From positions 62,001 to 126,000 of the forward strand of contig JAEUKK010000142.1 of the NCBI GenBank assembly GCA_016792625.1: a stretch of DNA of 64,000 nucleotides. The letters are read 5' to 3'. The position numbers and the translations under genes were made by a program. The first letter of the stretch is position 1; each line of letters starts with the position of its first letter. The notes below the pieces were generated by a model. It had not been told where the DNA came from. It saw nothing but the letters and a program-made list of their open reading frames with translations, and searched no databases. Origin of the DNA: Deltaproteobacteria bacterium (GTDB lineage Bacteria > Myxococcota_A > UBA796 > UBA2385). This document shows positions 10,028 through 18,880 of this stretch, piece after piece.

Positions 10028-11221
10028 TCAGCGCGCCTTGCTCACGCCGCCGAGCCCGCTCGGCTTTCCGCCAGCCTTCGCCGCCCCGGCCTTGGCCGCG
10101 GCCGCGCGCTCTCGCTCGGCCAGGTCACGGGCGTGCTGCTGGGCGGACTGTTGGCCGGGCAAAAAGGTCCGCTCATAGGCCACACCGGCGTCGGGCACGT
10201 CAATCCCGCGAGAGCCGGTGGTCTGCGCGTCGACCTTGAGCGCCTGCCCGCGCAGCTCTTTGGGGGCGACCCCCTGGGCGTCGACCGCGGCGGCGCTGCC
10301 CAGCCCGTCGTGGTCGCGGCCGAGCTGCTGCTGCAGCGGCCCGCTCTCGCAGGCGTCGATGATCAGCTCGAGCTTGGCGCCCGCCGAGAGCGCGGCCCCC
10401 AGCGCGCCGCTGGCCACGGACGCGGGCACCCGCGGGCTGATCGCGCCGGCCTGGATGCGCGCGTCCACGCCGGTCAGGTCGCCCTCCACGCCGTGCCCCG
10501 CGAAGTAGATCGCGAGCTCGTCGCCCTTCTGCGCCGAGGCACCCACAGCGCGGATCGCGCTGGTCGTGCCCGCGGTGTCGAGGTCTTCAAGGTGGCTGAC
10601 CCCGTAGCCGCGGGCCTCAAAACGCCCGGCCATCAGCGCCGCGTCACGTTTGGCCCCGGGCAGCGCACTGAGGTTGCTGCGGTAGCCAGCGTTCCCGATG
10701 ACCAGGGCGTGGCGCCGGCTCGGCGGTGCGCCACGGCCCGCGACGCGCATGTTGTCGCGCGGAGCAGCCATGTCGGGCAGGGCCGACCGCCCGCCGCGCC
10801 CGGCCGGCACCTCGCCCCGGCTGGGCGCCGCCGCCCGCGGCTGCTGAAAAGTAGTGACCCCGCCGCCATAGTTGTAGTCGCGGCGGGTCGCCTCGGTCCA
10901 GAGCTCGGCCTCGCTGGCGTAGGGCTTGTCTTGCAGGGCCTGAAAATACAACAAGGTGGTCGAGACCCCGTCGGTGGCCGGCGCGCCCGCCTCGGACGAG
11001 GTGACCGCCAGCCCCTCGCCCCGCGCGCGGGCCGGGTCGAGCATCACGTCACGGCGGGTGGTGCCGAGGTGCTCGCCGCTGCGCTGGCCCCGCGGGCCGG
11101 TCGGGGCCATTTGGTGGGCCTGTGCGGGGCTGGCCGCCGGGAGCCCAGCCGAAGGGGCGGGCCCGCCGCGGGTCGGCGCGGGCGCCCGGGCAGTGGTCGG
11201 GGGGCTGTGCACGGCCTGCAT
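10028..11221 (-). CDS. Caspase-like cysteine protease (C14 family)
   Basis: 397 residues. The N-terminal 165 residues are Pro/Ala/Gly-rich and look disordered. A caspase-fold p20 domain follows (about 170-300): HALVIGNAGY, the catalytic His in FAGHG (His about 243) and the catalytic Cys in IIDACESG (Cys about 291). The C-terminal 60 residues are Ala/Lys-rich. This is a prokaryotic caspase homologue or orthocaspase, expected to cut after basic or acidic residues and often linked to regulated cell death or signalling. No signal peptide. ATG 11221 was chosen because GGAGG sits six bases before it; TTG 11236 lies over that site. No effector partner is adjacent. Confidence 0.8.
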   Translation of the reverse strand: MQAVHSPPTTARAPAPTRGGPAPSAGLPAASPAQAHQMAPTGPRGQRSGEHLGTTRRDVMLDPARARGEGLAVTSSEAGAPATDGVSTTLLYFQALQDKPYASEAELWTEATRRDYNYGGGVTTFQQPRAAAPSRGEVPAGRGGRSALPDMAAPRDNMRVAGRGAPPSRRHALVIGNAGYRSNLSALPGAKRDAALMAGRFEARGYGVSHLEDLDTAGTTSAIRAVGASAQKGDELAIYFAGHGVEGDLTGVDARIQAGAISPRVPASVASGALGAALSAGAKLELIIDACESGPLQQQLGRDHDGLGSAAAVDAQGVAPKELRGQALKVDAQTTGSRGIDVPDAGVAYERTFLPGQQSAQQHARDLAERERAAAAKAGAAKAGGKPSGLGGVSKAR

Positions 11222-11362
11222 CGTCGTCCTCCGCAAGGCGAGAAGGTAGCTCCCCCCTGGCCAAGCCGAGGCCCCCTGTGGGATTGCTGTGGGATCGCTG
11301 AGGGGTGCGCGGGCCCCGACCGGTCGCGCAGCCGCGGCCCCACATCCGCGTCGAAAACAACG

Positions 11363-11404
11363 ATGGGCGGGGGCTCCCGCCCCCGCAACGCCCCCGGGCG
11401 GGGC
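11363..11404 (+). repeat. Family A hairpin repeat, copy 2
   Basis: Nearly identical to the copy at 8916, including the CGGGGGCTCCCGCCCCCG hairpin and the AACGCCCCCGGGCGGGGC tail. The tail itself forms a second small palindrome. Confidence 0.7.
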
Positions 11405-11449
11405 ATTCTGGTCAAAGCGGCGCCCTGCGCCCGGCCGACCGCAGCGCGG

Positions 11450-11550
11450 CGCGCAGCGCCGGTCGCGCAGCGACCGAGCCGGGCGGGCGGCGAGCCCGGC
11501 CGCAGGCCGGAGCGCCGACCGGGGCCCCGGCGACGCGCGCAGGGGGGCCG
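11450..11550 (+). repeat. Family C dispersed repeat, copy 2
   Basis: Shares with 2134-2224 the GGTCGCGCAGCGACCGAGCC inverted pair, the GGGCGGGCGGCGA block and the palindromic GGGGCCCCGGCGACGCGCGC core. It follows the end of lgt. Confidence 0.5.
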
Positions 11551-11563
11551 AAGGCGCCCGCCC

Positions 11564-12355
11564 TCAGCCCGCCGCGACCCGCCCCCGGCGCTCGCCCAGC
11601 CGCCAGAGGGCCACGGCGCCCGCGGCGGCGATCACCATCAAGATCAACGAGGTCATCTGGCCGTTGGTCATCAGGCCATCGAGCACCGTGCCGCGCTCGC
11701 CGTCGCCGCGCAGGCTCTCGTTGAAGATGCGCCAGGAGCCGTAGAGGCCGCCCAAGATCGGCAGCCCGAGGCCATAGATGGGGCGCACACGTCGCCAGGC
11801 GAGCAGCAGGGCGATCATCAGGCTGGTCGCGGCGAATTCGTAGAGCTGGGTCGGGTGCAGGTCGACGTCGCTGGGCGGCAGCCCGCCCGCCGGGAAGCGC
11901 ACCCCCCAGGGCAGCTCGGTGGGCAGGCCGTAGCAACAGCCGGCCAAGAAGCAGCCGATGCGCGCAAAAGCGATGCCGATGGGGATACCCACCGCGCCCG
12001 CGTCGAGCACCCGGCCGATCGGCACCTTGCGGATGAGCAGGTAGGCGAAGTCGACGGCCACGGCGAAGATCAGGCCGCCGTAGAAGACGTAGCCGCCCTC
12101 GCGCAGGTTGAGGGCGTCCATCGGGGCGTCGGCGAACTTCTCGGCCCAGTGGGTGCGCACGTACTCGAGCCGGCCGCCGCCGATGCCCGTGATCACCGAC
12201 ATGATCGCGATGTTGAACATGTGGTCGGTGTCGATGCCGTCGCGGTGGGCCAAGTAGACGCCCACGAAGCAGGAGGTCAGCAGCCCGAGGAACAGGAAGA
12301 AGCCGTAGCTGTAGATCGCGGGAAGGCCCGGCAGGGCGATGATCACGGGGTGCAT
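11564..12355 (-). CDS. lgt: Prolipoprotein diacylglyceryl transferase
   Basis: 263-residue polytopic inner-membrane enzyme that attaches diacylglycerol from phosphatidylglycerol to the lipobox Cys of prolipoproteins, the first step of lipoprotein maturation. Recognisable features are the N-terminal PAIYSYGFFLFLG, the signature region ARIGCFLAGCCYGLPTELPW around residues 130-150, and HPTQLYE near residue 168. Length and seven hydrophobic segments fit. It lies 69 bp after the second lspA on the same strand, so the two processing steps are probably co-expressed. Confidence 0.9.
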   Translation of the reverse strand: MHPVIIALPGLPAIYSYGFFLFLGLLTSCFVGVYLAHRDGIDTDHMFNIAIMSVITGIGGGRLEYVRTHWAEKFADAPMDALNLREGGYVFYGGLIFAVAVDFAYLLIRKVPIGRVLDAGAVGIPIGIAFARIGCFLAGCCYGLPTELPWGVRFPAGGLPPSDVDLHPTQLYEFAATSLMIALLLAWRRVRPIYGLGLPILGGLYGSWRIFNESLRGDGERGTVLDGLMTNGQMTSLILMVIAAAGAVALWRLGERRGRVAAG

Positions 12356-12424
12356 GGGGCTCCGGTGGGCGCGCGGCGTGCGGGGGCAGCGGCCCCTATG
12401 CCAAGGGCCGGCCCCTGGCGCGGC

Positions 12425-13060
12425 TCAGTCGAGGCGCGCCCGCTGGGGTGGCGCGGCGGGCAGTGCATCGGGCTCACGTTGACCGGCGAGGAGCAGGGGC
12501 GCTGCGGCCAGCATCGCGATCACGATGGCTAGGTCGGCCACGTTGAAGGCGGGCCAGGTGAAGCCGCCGAGCTGGGCCTGCAGACCGTCGCGCAGCGCCC
12601 CGGCCGGCGCCCGCAGGACCACGAAGTCGGTCACGCTGCCCCGCAGCGCGCGGTCGAGGCTGTTGCCCATCGCCCCGCCCACGATGAGGCCGATGAACTC
12701 GGGCAGCAGCGCGAGCTGGCCGCGCAGCGCCCGCAGGGCCCACAGGCCGCCGCCGAGCGCCACAACGCCGACCACCACGAACAAGAGGCCGCGGTTCTCG
12801 GCCTCGGCGAACATGCCGAAGGCGGCGCCCGGGTTCTCGGCCCAGGTCCAGTAGAGCCAGTCGCCGAGCGCGGGGCGCAGGCCCTTGACCAGCGCGGGCT
12901 GGCCGCGGATCCACACCTTGCTCGCCTGATCGGTGGCGACCACCAGCCCGCACATCAGGGCGGCGCGGGCCAACGTGACCCCGAGGCCCGGGGTGGAGAT
13001 CTGCGGGGCCGGATCGCTCCGCTCATCGCCCCCCGTCGGCGCGGGCCCCTCTGCGCTCAT
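12425..13060 (-). CDS. lspA: Signal peptidase II, downstream copy
   Basis: 211-residue inner-membrane aspartic peptidase that removes the signal peptide of diacylglyceryl-prolipoproteins. Diagnostic motifs are DQASKVWIR, NPGAAFGMF, GGAMGNSLDRALRGSVTDF and FNVADLAI; the aspartates in NSLDR and NVAD are the expected catalytic pair. The ATG at 13060 begins five bases after the stop of the other lspA copy, suggesting translational coupling. The copies differ strongly in sequence, so the duplication is old or one was acquired. Both active sites look intact. Confidence 0.88.
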   Translation of the reverse strand: MSAEGPAPTGGDERSDPAPQISTPGLGVTLARAALMCGLVVATDQASKVWIRGQPALVKGLRPALGDWLYWTWAENPGAAFGMFAEAENRGLLFVVVGVVALGGGLWALRALRGQLALLPEFIGLIVGGAMGNSLDRALRGSVTDFVVLRAPAGALRDGLQAQLGGFTWPAFNVADLAIVIAMLAAAPLLLAGQREPDALPAAPPQRARLD

Positions 13061-13065
13061 CGGGC

Positions 13066-13716
13066 TCAGGTCGCGGCGGGCGGGCGGGCCGCGGGCGCCG
13101 CGCCGGCCGCGGGGCTCGGGGCGGCCTGCCCCTCGCGGTCGAGCACCAAGGAGTGGAAGGCGACCATGGCCAAGCCGACGACAATGGCGATGTCGGCGAT
13201 GTTGTAGGTCGGCCACTCGGCCGTGCCGACCTGGGCGACCAGCCAGGCCTTCAGGCCCGGCGCCTCGGTGTACATGCGGATGAAGTCGGTCACCGTGCCC
13301 TGCACCGCGCGGTCGATGGCGTTGCCCACCGCCCCGCTCATCACCAGCGCGAAGGCCACGTTGAGGAAGCGCTCACGGGGCGGCAGGGTGCGCAGCATGT
13401 TGCCGATCATCAGCACGGCCAGCACGGTGAAGCCGCCGAAGATCGGCAGCCGGTACTCGCTGTCGCGCAGCAGGCTGAAGGCCGCGCCCGGGTTCTCGGC
13501 GTGGATGAAGCTGAGGAAGCCCGGGATGATCTGCAGCTCGTCGCGGTGCTCGGCGAGGTTGGCCCGCACCCAGATCTTCGAGGCCTGGTCGGCCACCGTG
13601 AAGATCACGGCCACGGCGCCAAAGAGCGCGTACTTGGCCGGGGTGTGCATCAGCTCGGGCGGCGAGCCCTGGTCGGGGGTGGCGGTGGGCTCGGCCTGCG
13701 CGGGGGTGGTCGACAC
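13066..13716 (-). CDS. lspA: Signal peptidase II, upstream copy
   Basis: 216-residue LspA homologue, first gene of a lspA-lspA-lgt run. It has a Pro/Thr-rich N-terminal extension of about 25 residues, then DQASKIWVR, NPGAAFSLL, SGAVGNAIDRAVQGTVTDF and YNIADIAIVVG. The catalytic aspartates are present. The start is GTG 13716 with AAGGAG five bases upstream; codons further up are not coding. It ends in a Pro/Ala-rich cytoplasmic tail. Why two peptidases are needed is unknown; they might serve different lipoprotein sets. Confidence 0.88.
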   Translation of the reverse strand: MSTTPAQAEPTATPDQGSPPELMHTPAKYALFGAVAVIFTVADQASKIWVRANLAEHRDELQIIPGFLSFIHAENPGAAFSLLRDSEYRLPIFGGFTVLAVLMIGNMLRTLPPRERFLNVAFALVMSGAVGNAIDRAVQGTVTDFIRMYTEAPGLKAWLVAQVGTAEWPTYNIADIAIVVGLAMVAFHSLVLDREGQAAPSPAAGAAPAARPPAAT

Positions 13717-14097
13717 GGGGGCTCCTTGCGGATGAGGCCGCGGATGGGCCAGCTCGATCATATCTCGAGCCCCCCGCAGCTGTCCGGCGCGGTGGGATCG
13801 GGCCGCTTCCACCCTGATGTGGGGCGGGCTGATTTTTTGTTTCATGAGCTTACAGCGTCGCTATCGTCAATCTGTAATCCGCTGAAACGCCAGCCCCCAC
13901 GAGCTGCCCTACAACGGTCTGGCCGGGGGGGCGCCCGATGGCAGGACCCCGCCCGACCTTCGGGTCGCCCCCCGCCTCCTCCCTCGCGTCGCCGCGGCCG
14001 CTCCCCACACCTCGCTATGCTCGGGGCCCGCAGAGGGGCTCGGGTGCTTCACAATCGTCGTGGGGGCGGCCGTCGGCGGCGCCTTGGCGGCCCACAA
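13717..14097. other. Intergenic region upstream of the lspA genes
   Basis: Carries a T-run and an AT-richer patch at 13830-13885 with a weak minus-strand promoter candidate. From 13900 to 14097 it is GC-rich with no recognised repeat or gene. Confidence 0.5.
13841..13870 (-). promoter_or_regulatory. Weak promoter candidate for lspA-lspA-lgt
   Basis: Minus-strand TTGACG at 13865-13870 with TCATGA or CATGAA 17-18 bases downstream in an AT-richer patch. The -10 matches only half the consensus. Confidence 0.25.
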
Positions 14098-15462
14098 TCA
14101 GCGCCCGGCGTCGCTGCGGCCGAAGGCGGCGAGCAGCTTCTGCACGGTGGCCTCGCGCAGCTCCATCAGGTCGGGGCCGTTGCTGCCCCGCACCGGGTAG
14201 ACCAGCTTGCCCTCGGCGTCGCGGCGCGGCGCCCCGATGGCCAAGGTCTGCTCGGCGCCGCCGATCAGGCGCGCGGTCACGCTGAAGCGGGGCGGGCTCA
14301 GGCCCAGCGCCACCGGATCGTCGGCGACCAGCCGCTCGCCGCGCAGCTCGGCCATGGTGTTCACGGCGAAGAAGACCAGCTTGACGTCAATGTCGACGTT
14401 CGCTGGCTGAATGGCCCGCCAGAGGCCGCTGGCGAGGTCCTGCTGCAGGATCACCTCTTCGGCGCCGGCGGCGAAGCGCAGCGTATCGACCTGATCGCGG
14501 CTGAAGCGGAACAGGGTCAGATCGCGCCAGGCCTCAGGCGGCGCCCGCAAGCGCGCCACCGGCCCCGCGGCCACCCGCCCGATCTGCCCGTTGGCCCGCA
14601 CAAAAGCCGCGCCCTCGACCGCCGCCGTGCCCACCTCGAGGCGCTGGCTGCGCCCGTCAGCCAAACCCACCTCGACCGCCGCCGCGGGCGGGTCGAAGCC
14701 GCCCGCGAAGTCGGGCGCCATCAGCTCGCCGGCCTTGAGCCCGCCCAACGACTTGAGCAGGGCCTCGACCGCCTGCTGATCGACCGGAAAGTCTGCCGCC
14801 GGGCTCAGCGCCCAGGGCCCGCCCTCGACCCGGGTCAGGCTGTAGGGCTCGGCCCCCGCCCGCTCGAGCCGCACCGTGCGGGCCTCGTCGGCCACAAAGC
14901 CGAGCAGCACGCGGTTGCGCCAGGCGGCGGCGGGGCGCTCGAAGCGGTGCCGGCCGCCCACCCGGGCGCGAAAGACCGCGTCGCTGCCGGGCAGGCGCAC
15001 GAACGAGGTGCCGCCGGGCGCGTCTTTGCCCAGGATGAAGCTGAGCTTGGGCTCAGCCCCCTCGCCAAAAAGCTCGACCACGATGGCTGAGCCGGCGTCG
15101 AGGCCGTACTCGGCCAGCTTCTCGCCGCTGACCTCGTCGACCTTGACGTCGAGCGGCAGCTCTTTGCGGAAGCCGAGCACCAGCGCCCGCACCGCGGCCT
15201 GGTCCGCGTCGCCGGTGATCGGCGCGCGCAGGTGCCAGACCGGCTCGGCTTCGCCGCTAGCGCGCTCTTCCTTAATGACCTCCAGCACGATCTTCTCGGT
15301 GGCGTTGGAGATCTCGAGCCGGCGCACCTCATCCTTCGACACGGCGGCGAGGGCGGGCAGCGCGGCCACCGCCCGCGCCTGCTCCCCCGGATCGACGAGG
15401 TTGAGCAGCAACAAGAAGGCGGCGAGGGCGGCCAGCGCCCCGGTCTTGGCGGCGGCCTTCAC
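14098..15462 (-). CDS. DUF4340 domain protein
   Basis: 454 residues, with an N-terminal membrane anchor (about residues 5-22, GALAALAAFLLLLNLV) and a large extracytoplasmic region made of repeated beta-rich segments, as in DUF4340 proteins that accompany GldG-type transporter genes. The GTG start at 15462 overlaps the GldG stop codon as GTGA, so translation is coupled. Its role is unknown; position suggests it works with the GldF/GldG transporter. Confidence 0.75.
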   Translation of the reverse strand: MKAAAKTGALAALAAFLLLLNLVDPGEQARAVAALPALAAVSKDEVRRLEISNATEKIVLEVIKEERASGEAEPVWHLRAPITGDADQAAVRALVLGFRKELPLDVKVDEVSGEKLAEYGLDAGSAIVVELFGEGAEPKLSFILGKDAPGGTSFVRLPGSDAVFRARVGGRHRFERPAAAWRNRVLLGFVADEARTVRLERAGAEPYSLTRVEGGPWALSPAADFPVDQQAVEALLKSLGGLKAGELMAPDFAGGFDPPAAAVEVGLADGRSQRLEVGTAAVEGAAFVRANGQIGRVAAGPVARLRAPPEAWRDLTLFRFSRDQVDTLRFAAGAEEVILQQDLASGLWRAIQPANVDIDVKLVFFAVNTMAELRGERLVADDPVALGLSPPRFSVTARLIGGAEQTLAIGAPRRDAEGKLVYPVRGSNGPDLMELREATVQKLLAAFGRSDAGR

Positions 15463-17054
15463 GCGGCACCCCCGGCCGCCACGCGGCGGCTCCACCAGCG
15501 CAGGCCGGCGAAGATGCCCAGCAGCGCGCTGCCCCCGAGCAGGTTGAGCAAGCGCCACAGCCGCGCGCGGTCGGGCGGCGGGGCTTCGAGCGCCGCGGCG
15601 GGCATGGCCTTGGTGCGGATGCCGATCAGGGCCTCGTCCTCGGCCAGCCAGTCGGTGAGGTTGAGCATGAACGCGATGTTGTTGGCCACGAAGTCGGCCG
15701 AGCCGGCCACGACGAGGCGGGCCGGCGCCCCCTCGCGAATGCGCGCGCCCGGATCGTCGGGATCACCCGGCTGGCCGTCAATCACGGGCCGGGGCACCTC
15801 GCGGGCGGCAAAAGCGCTCTGCCAGCTGCCTGAGAGCGCGACCAGCAGCGGCTGGCTGCCGCGCTCTTCGCCCGGGGCGACCACCCGAAACGCGCCCGGG
15901 TCGAGCGTCTGCACGCCGCGGATGCGCCCGCTGCTGTCGGTCGAGCTGGCGGCCAGCACGCTGACCTCGACCCCGTCGCTGCGCTCGGCCAAGGTCAGCG
16001 AGCTCACGAAGGGGAACAACATCTCGTTGAGGCCGCGCACGGCGGGGTGCTCTTTGTGCAGGTCGACCGCCTTGGGGATGAGCGGGTAGTTCAGCGGCAC
16101 GCTGACCACCTGCTTGCCCTGGCGCACCGGGAAGTTCACCATGCCGTTGCGCGCGCGATCAACGACGAGGTCGCGGTTCAGCTGCACGCCATAGGCGCCG
16201 ACCAGGCCGTCGAGGCCGTGGTAGACCGCCTGGGGCTTGAGCGTGCGCAGATCGGGCTTGGTGTTGGTCAAAAAGACGGCCAGCGCGCCACCCCGCATCA
16301 AGTGCTGGTCGATCTGGTACTGGGCCCGCTCGCTGACCGGCTTCTGCGGGCCGACCACGTAGAGCACGTCGACGTCCTCGGGCACGCCGCCCGCGCCGCC
16401 GAGCTCCACCGGCTTGAGCACGTACTCCTCGGCCAGCGTGGCCCGGATGCGCTCGAGCGGGGTCTGGCCGCCGGCGAACAGGTTGGGCTCGTCAAACGAG
16501 ACGCTCCAGCCGATGGTGCGCGGCCCATCGTCGGACACGAGGTGCTTGAGCGCGCGGGCGAGGTCGTACTCGAGCGTCTCGAGCACCGTGACGGCGGGCA
16601 GGGCGTCTTGGCGGTCGCCATAGACCAGGGCCACGCCCATCCAGACCTGCTTCATCTCGGTGACCGCGGCGCTGCGGAAGCGGTACTGCACCGGCTCGAT
16701 GCCGAAGCGGCGGGCCTCTTCTTGGGCCTCGGGTGAGCTGCTCGGGTCGACCACCTCGATCTCCATCAGGCCCTTGCTGTAGGCGCGGAGGTCTTCGAGC
16801 TTGTCGATGAGCAGCTGCTCGTGGTTGTTGTAGGGCGCCTCGAGGCCGGCGGTGAAGTAGACCCGCGCGGTCAGCGGCTTGTCGAGGCGGGCGGCGAGCG
16901 CCCGGGTCATCGGGTCGAGGCTGTAGAGCCGGTCCCGGGTCAGGTCGAGGCGCCAGAAGGTGCCCGCGGCCCAGGTGTTGGCGAGGATGACGATCAGCAG
17001 GGTCAAAGCGAGCTGGGCCCAGGAGTGGCCGAGCAGGCGGCGGCGCAGGTCCAT
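15459..17054 (-). CDS. gldG: GldG-type ABC transporter auxiliary protein
   Basis: 531 residues with one N-terminal and one C-terminal transmembrane helix (about residues 15-33 and 500-520). The large intervening domain matches the ABC-type uncharacterised transport protein found with gliding genes: LDLTRDRLYSLDPMTRALA near the start, VLYVVGPQKPVSERA in the middle and VVAGSADFVANN near the end. The ATG overlaps the stop of the permease gene by one base (TGATG). In gliding bacteria GldG works with GldF and the ATPase GldA; no GldA gene is in this window, and gliding itself is not implied. Confidence 0.8.
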   Translation of the reverse strand: MDLRRRLLGHSWAQLALTLLIVILANTWAAGTFWRLDLTRDRLYSLDPMTRALAARLDKPLTARVYFTAGLEAPYNNHEQLLIDKLEDLRAYSKGLMEIEVVDPSSSPEAQEEARRFGIEPVQYRFRSAAVTEMKQVWMGVALVYGDRQDALPAVTVLETLEYDLARALKHLVSDDGPRTIGWSVSFDEPNLFAGGQTPLERIRATLAEEYVLKPVELGGAGGVPEDVDVLYVVGPQKPVSERAQYQIDQHLMRGGALAVFLTNTKPDLRTLKPQAVYHGLDGLVGAYGVQLNRDLVVDRARNGMVNFPVRQGKQVVSVPLNYPLIPKAVDLHKEHPAVRGLNEMLFPFVSSLTLAERSDGVEVSVLAASSTDSSGRIRGVQTLDPGAFRVVAPGEERGSQPLLVALSGSWQSAFAAREVPRPVIDGQPGDPDDPGARIREGAPARLVVAGSADFVANNIAFMLNLTDWLAEDEALIGIRTKAMPAAALEAPPPDRARLWRLLNLLGGSALLGIFAGLRWWSRRVAAGGAA

Positions 17055-17770
17055 CAGCTCAACCTCCGCCGCTCGAGCGCGCTGACCGCCACATGCAGGG
17101 CGAGGCCCACGACGCTGCCGTAGAAGAGCACGTCGCGGGTGTCGAGCACACCGCGCGCCAAGTTATTGAAGTGATACTCAAAGCTCAGGTACTGCACCAC
17201 GGGCAGCACCGCGGCGGGCACCTGGCCGAGCGCGTAGCCGCTGGCGAAGGGCACGAGCCCGACCAAAAGGGCCACCAAGAAGCTGATCACCTGGTTGTTG
17301 GTCATCGCGCTGGCCGCGGTGCCGATGGCGCAGAAGGCCGCGCCAAGCAGGGCCAGCCCGAGGTAGCCGCCGACCAGCGGGCCGGGGTCGGGGTCGGCGA
17401 GCACGAGCAGGGTCAGCGGGTAGGTGAAGGTCAGGCCGAGCGCGAGCAAGATCAACGCGAGGGCCGCGAGGTACTTGCCGAGCACCACCTCACCCTCGGT
17501 GACCGGCAGGGTCACCAGCAGCTCGAGCGAGCCGGTGCGCTTCTCTTCGGCGAAGAGGCGCATGGTCACCGCGGGGATGAGCAGCAGGAAGGCCGTCGCC
17601 GCCCAGAAGAACATCGGCCGCAGGCTGGCTTGGCCGCCGGCGAGCAGGTCTTGGAAGAACAACGAGAAGCCGCCGACGATGAATAAGAAGACCGGCACCA
17701 CAATGACGGCCAGCGGGCTGTCAAAGGTGCTGGCGAGCTCGCGCCGAAAGATGGCGAGCACGTTCTGCAT
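17054..17770 (-). CDS. gldF: ABC-2 type transporter permease (GldF-like)
   Basis: 238-residue permease with six hydrophobic segments. The ABC-2 family hallmark FAEEKRTGSLELLVTLPVT lies around residues 73-92, the coupling region before the third helix. It is the first gene of gldF-gldG-DUF4340, with one-base and GTGA overlaps between the three. The next gene upstream (a DUF4013 membrane protein) is also minus strand but is not an ATPase, so the cognate ATP-binding subunit must be encoded elsewhere. Confidence 0.85.
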   Translation of the reverse strand: MQNVLAIFRRELASTFDSPLAVIVVPVFLFIVGGFSLFFQDLLAGGQASLRPMFFWAATAFLLLIPAVTMRLFAEEKRTGSLELLVTLPVTEGEVVLGKYLAALALILLALGLTFTYPLTLLVLADPDPGPLVGGYLGLALLGAAFCAIGTAASAMTNNQVISFLVALLVGLVPFASGYALGQVPAAVLPVVQYLSFEYHFNNLARGVLDTRDVLFYGSVVGLALHVAVSALERRRLS

Positions 17771-17881
17771 GAGGTCCCCCCGGGGCTGCGGGCCGCTGCG
17801 CGCGCGGGCCCGCCACGGTCGGCGCCCCTAGCGCGGGCGGGGGGCGCCGTCACCGGCCGGGCGGCGCCGCTCTCGCCGCGC

Positions 17882-18652
17882 TCAGACCTCGATGTCGGGG
17901 CCGCCCGAGACGGCCTCCCACTGGCAGATGAGGTGGGCGGTGGCGGCATAGCCCAGCGGCAGGCTGACGAAGGCGCCGATGTAGCAGGCGAAAACACCGA
18001 TCCCGCCCATCATCCCGGCGACGAAGATGCCGAGCACGGTGAGGAAGAAGGCCCCGGTCGCCCCGCGCATGCGCCGAATCGAGCGCCCCGGCGAGGCCAG
18101 GGGGAAGAGCTCACCCGCGAAGCCCCGCCGGTAGATCTCGGGCATCAGCACGTTGATCCCGAGCGCGAAGAGCATGTGCACCGCGAACATGATCAGCGTG
18201 CCGACCAGCGAGAAGGCGGCGGCGAGCCCCTGCGGGCCGCCCGCCTCGGTGATCAGCGCGCTGACCCCGAAGCTCGCGCCCATGATCAACCCCTGCAGGA
18301 TCATCACGCCGATGATGCTGACGAAGATGACCGTGAACAGCGAGATGAACAGCTTAAAGCCCGCGCCCAGCTGGGCGCCGAAGTCCAGCGGCGGCAGGCC
18401 GGGGGTGCCCGACCGCACGCGCTCGGCGACCTGCACCATCCAGCCGATCAGCACGAAGGGGCCGACCAGCGGCACGAGCATCATCAGGCCCATCATCGCG
18501 CTGCGGCTGAGCCACTGGGGGTCGGTGAAGGGGTACTTGATCGCCTCGCCGATGTCGATGGTGGTGCGGGGCCCGAGACCGCCCGTCTGGCCCGCCGACG
18601 GGCTGCCATAGAGCGAAGAGGTCGGCGGGGCATAGGGCGAGCTCGTGCTCAT
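17882..18652 (-). CDS. DUF4013 membrane protein, duplicate copy
   Basis: 256-residue polytopic membrane protein of the DUF4013 type: cytoplasmic N-terminus rich in Ser/Pro, IGEAIKYPFTDPQW, then hydrophobic segments and the loop GWMVQVAERVRSGTPGLPPL, ending HLICQWEAVSGGPDIEV. Function unknown. It lies exactly 999 bp from its paralogue in start and stop. Its ATG overlaps the stop of a gene fragment as ATGA, copying the arrangement of the parent locus. The ends of the two paralogues are nearly identical, whereas the middle has diverged. Confidence 0.8.
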   Translation of the reverse strand: MSTSSPYAPPTSSLYGSPSAGQTGGLGPRTTIDIGEAIKYPFTDPQWLSRSAMMGLMMLVPLVGPFVLIGWMVQVAERVRSGTPGLPPLDFGAQLGAGFKLFISLFTVIFVSIIGVMILQGLIMGASFGVSALITEAGGPQGLAAAFSLVGTLIMFAVHMLFALGINVLMPEIYRRGFAGELFPLASPGRSIRRMRGATGAFFLTVLGIFVAGMMGGIGVFACYIGAFVSLPLGYAATAHLICQWEAVSGGPDIEV

Positions 18653-18782
18653 GGCTGCTCCAGCGCGGTGAGGATGCCCACCAGCGCGTCAAAGTCGGGG
18701 AGGTGGACCACGCGGAAGTCGGCGTCGACCTGCAGGGTGGCGCTTCGCCGGTCGAGGCCAGCACGGTCGGGGCGCGCGAGCA
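18649..18782 (-). pseudogene. Remnant of the double cysteine-cluster gene (3' end only)
   Basis: A truncated copy of the last 40-odd codons of the gene at 19648-20661. The first 90 or so bases match 19651-19740 with about three differences (SATLQVDADFRVVHLPDFDA against RVVNLPDFDA), after which similarity fades. It is left over from a 999-bp tandem duplication that copied the DUF4013 gene plus this tail. The stop still overlaps the following DUF4013 start. Confidence 0.75.
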
Positions 18783-18880
18783 GCCCATCCGCGGCTTCGC
18801 GCAATGTCGCACCAACTGCGCGCCGGCGCACCGCCCCGGTGGACGATCAACAGGGCGCACCGCCGCTCTGTCAGGCGCGC

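Larger units (their letters stand above)
11222..11563. other. Intergenic region with two repeat families
   Basis: Between the end of lgt and the start of the caspase-like gene, both minus strand. It holds a family A hairpin (11363-11404) and a family C repeat (11450-11550). The remaining 11230-11360 carries no recognised element. Confidence 0.6.

Noticed and set aside
10028..11221. A gasdermin-type defence system around the first caspase gene
   Set aside because: No gasdermin-like or other pore-forming partner is adjacent; neighbours are lipoprotein-processing and unknown secreted genes.
8873..12532. A 1219-codon open frame on the plus strand across the secreted protein, caspase and lgt genes
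   Set aside because: It is antisense to three supported minus-strand genes and passes through repeats; its composition (His, Arg, Gly, Gln-rich) is the usual shadow of GC-rich codons.
13800..13850. T-run at 13832 as a plus-strand intrinsic terminator
   Set aside because: No stable stem precedes the T-run and no plus-strand gene ends there.
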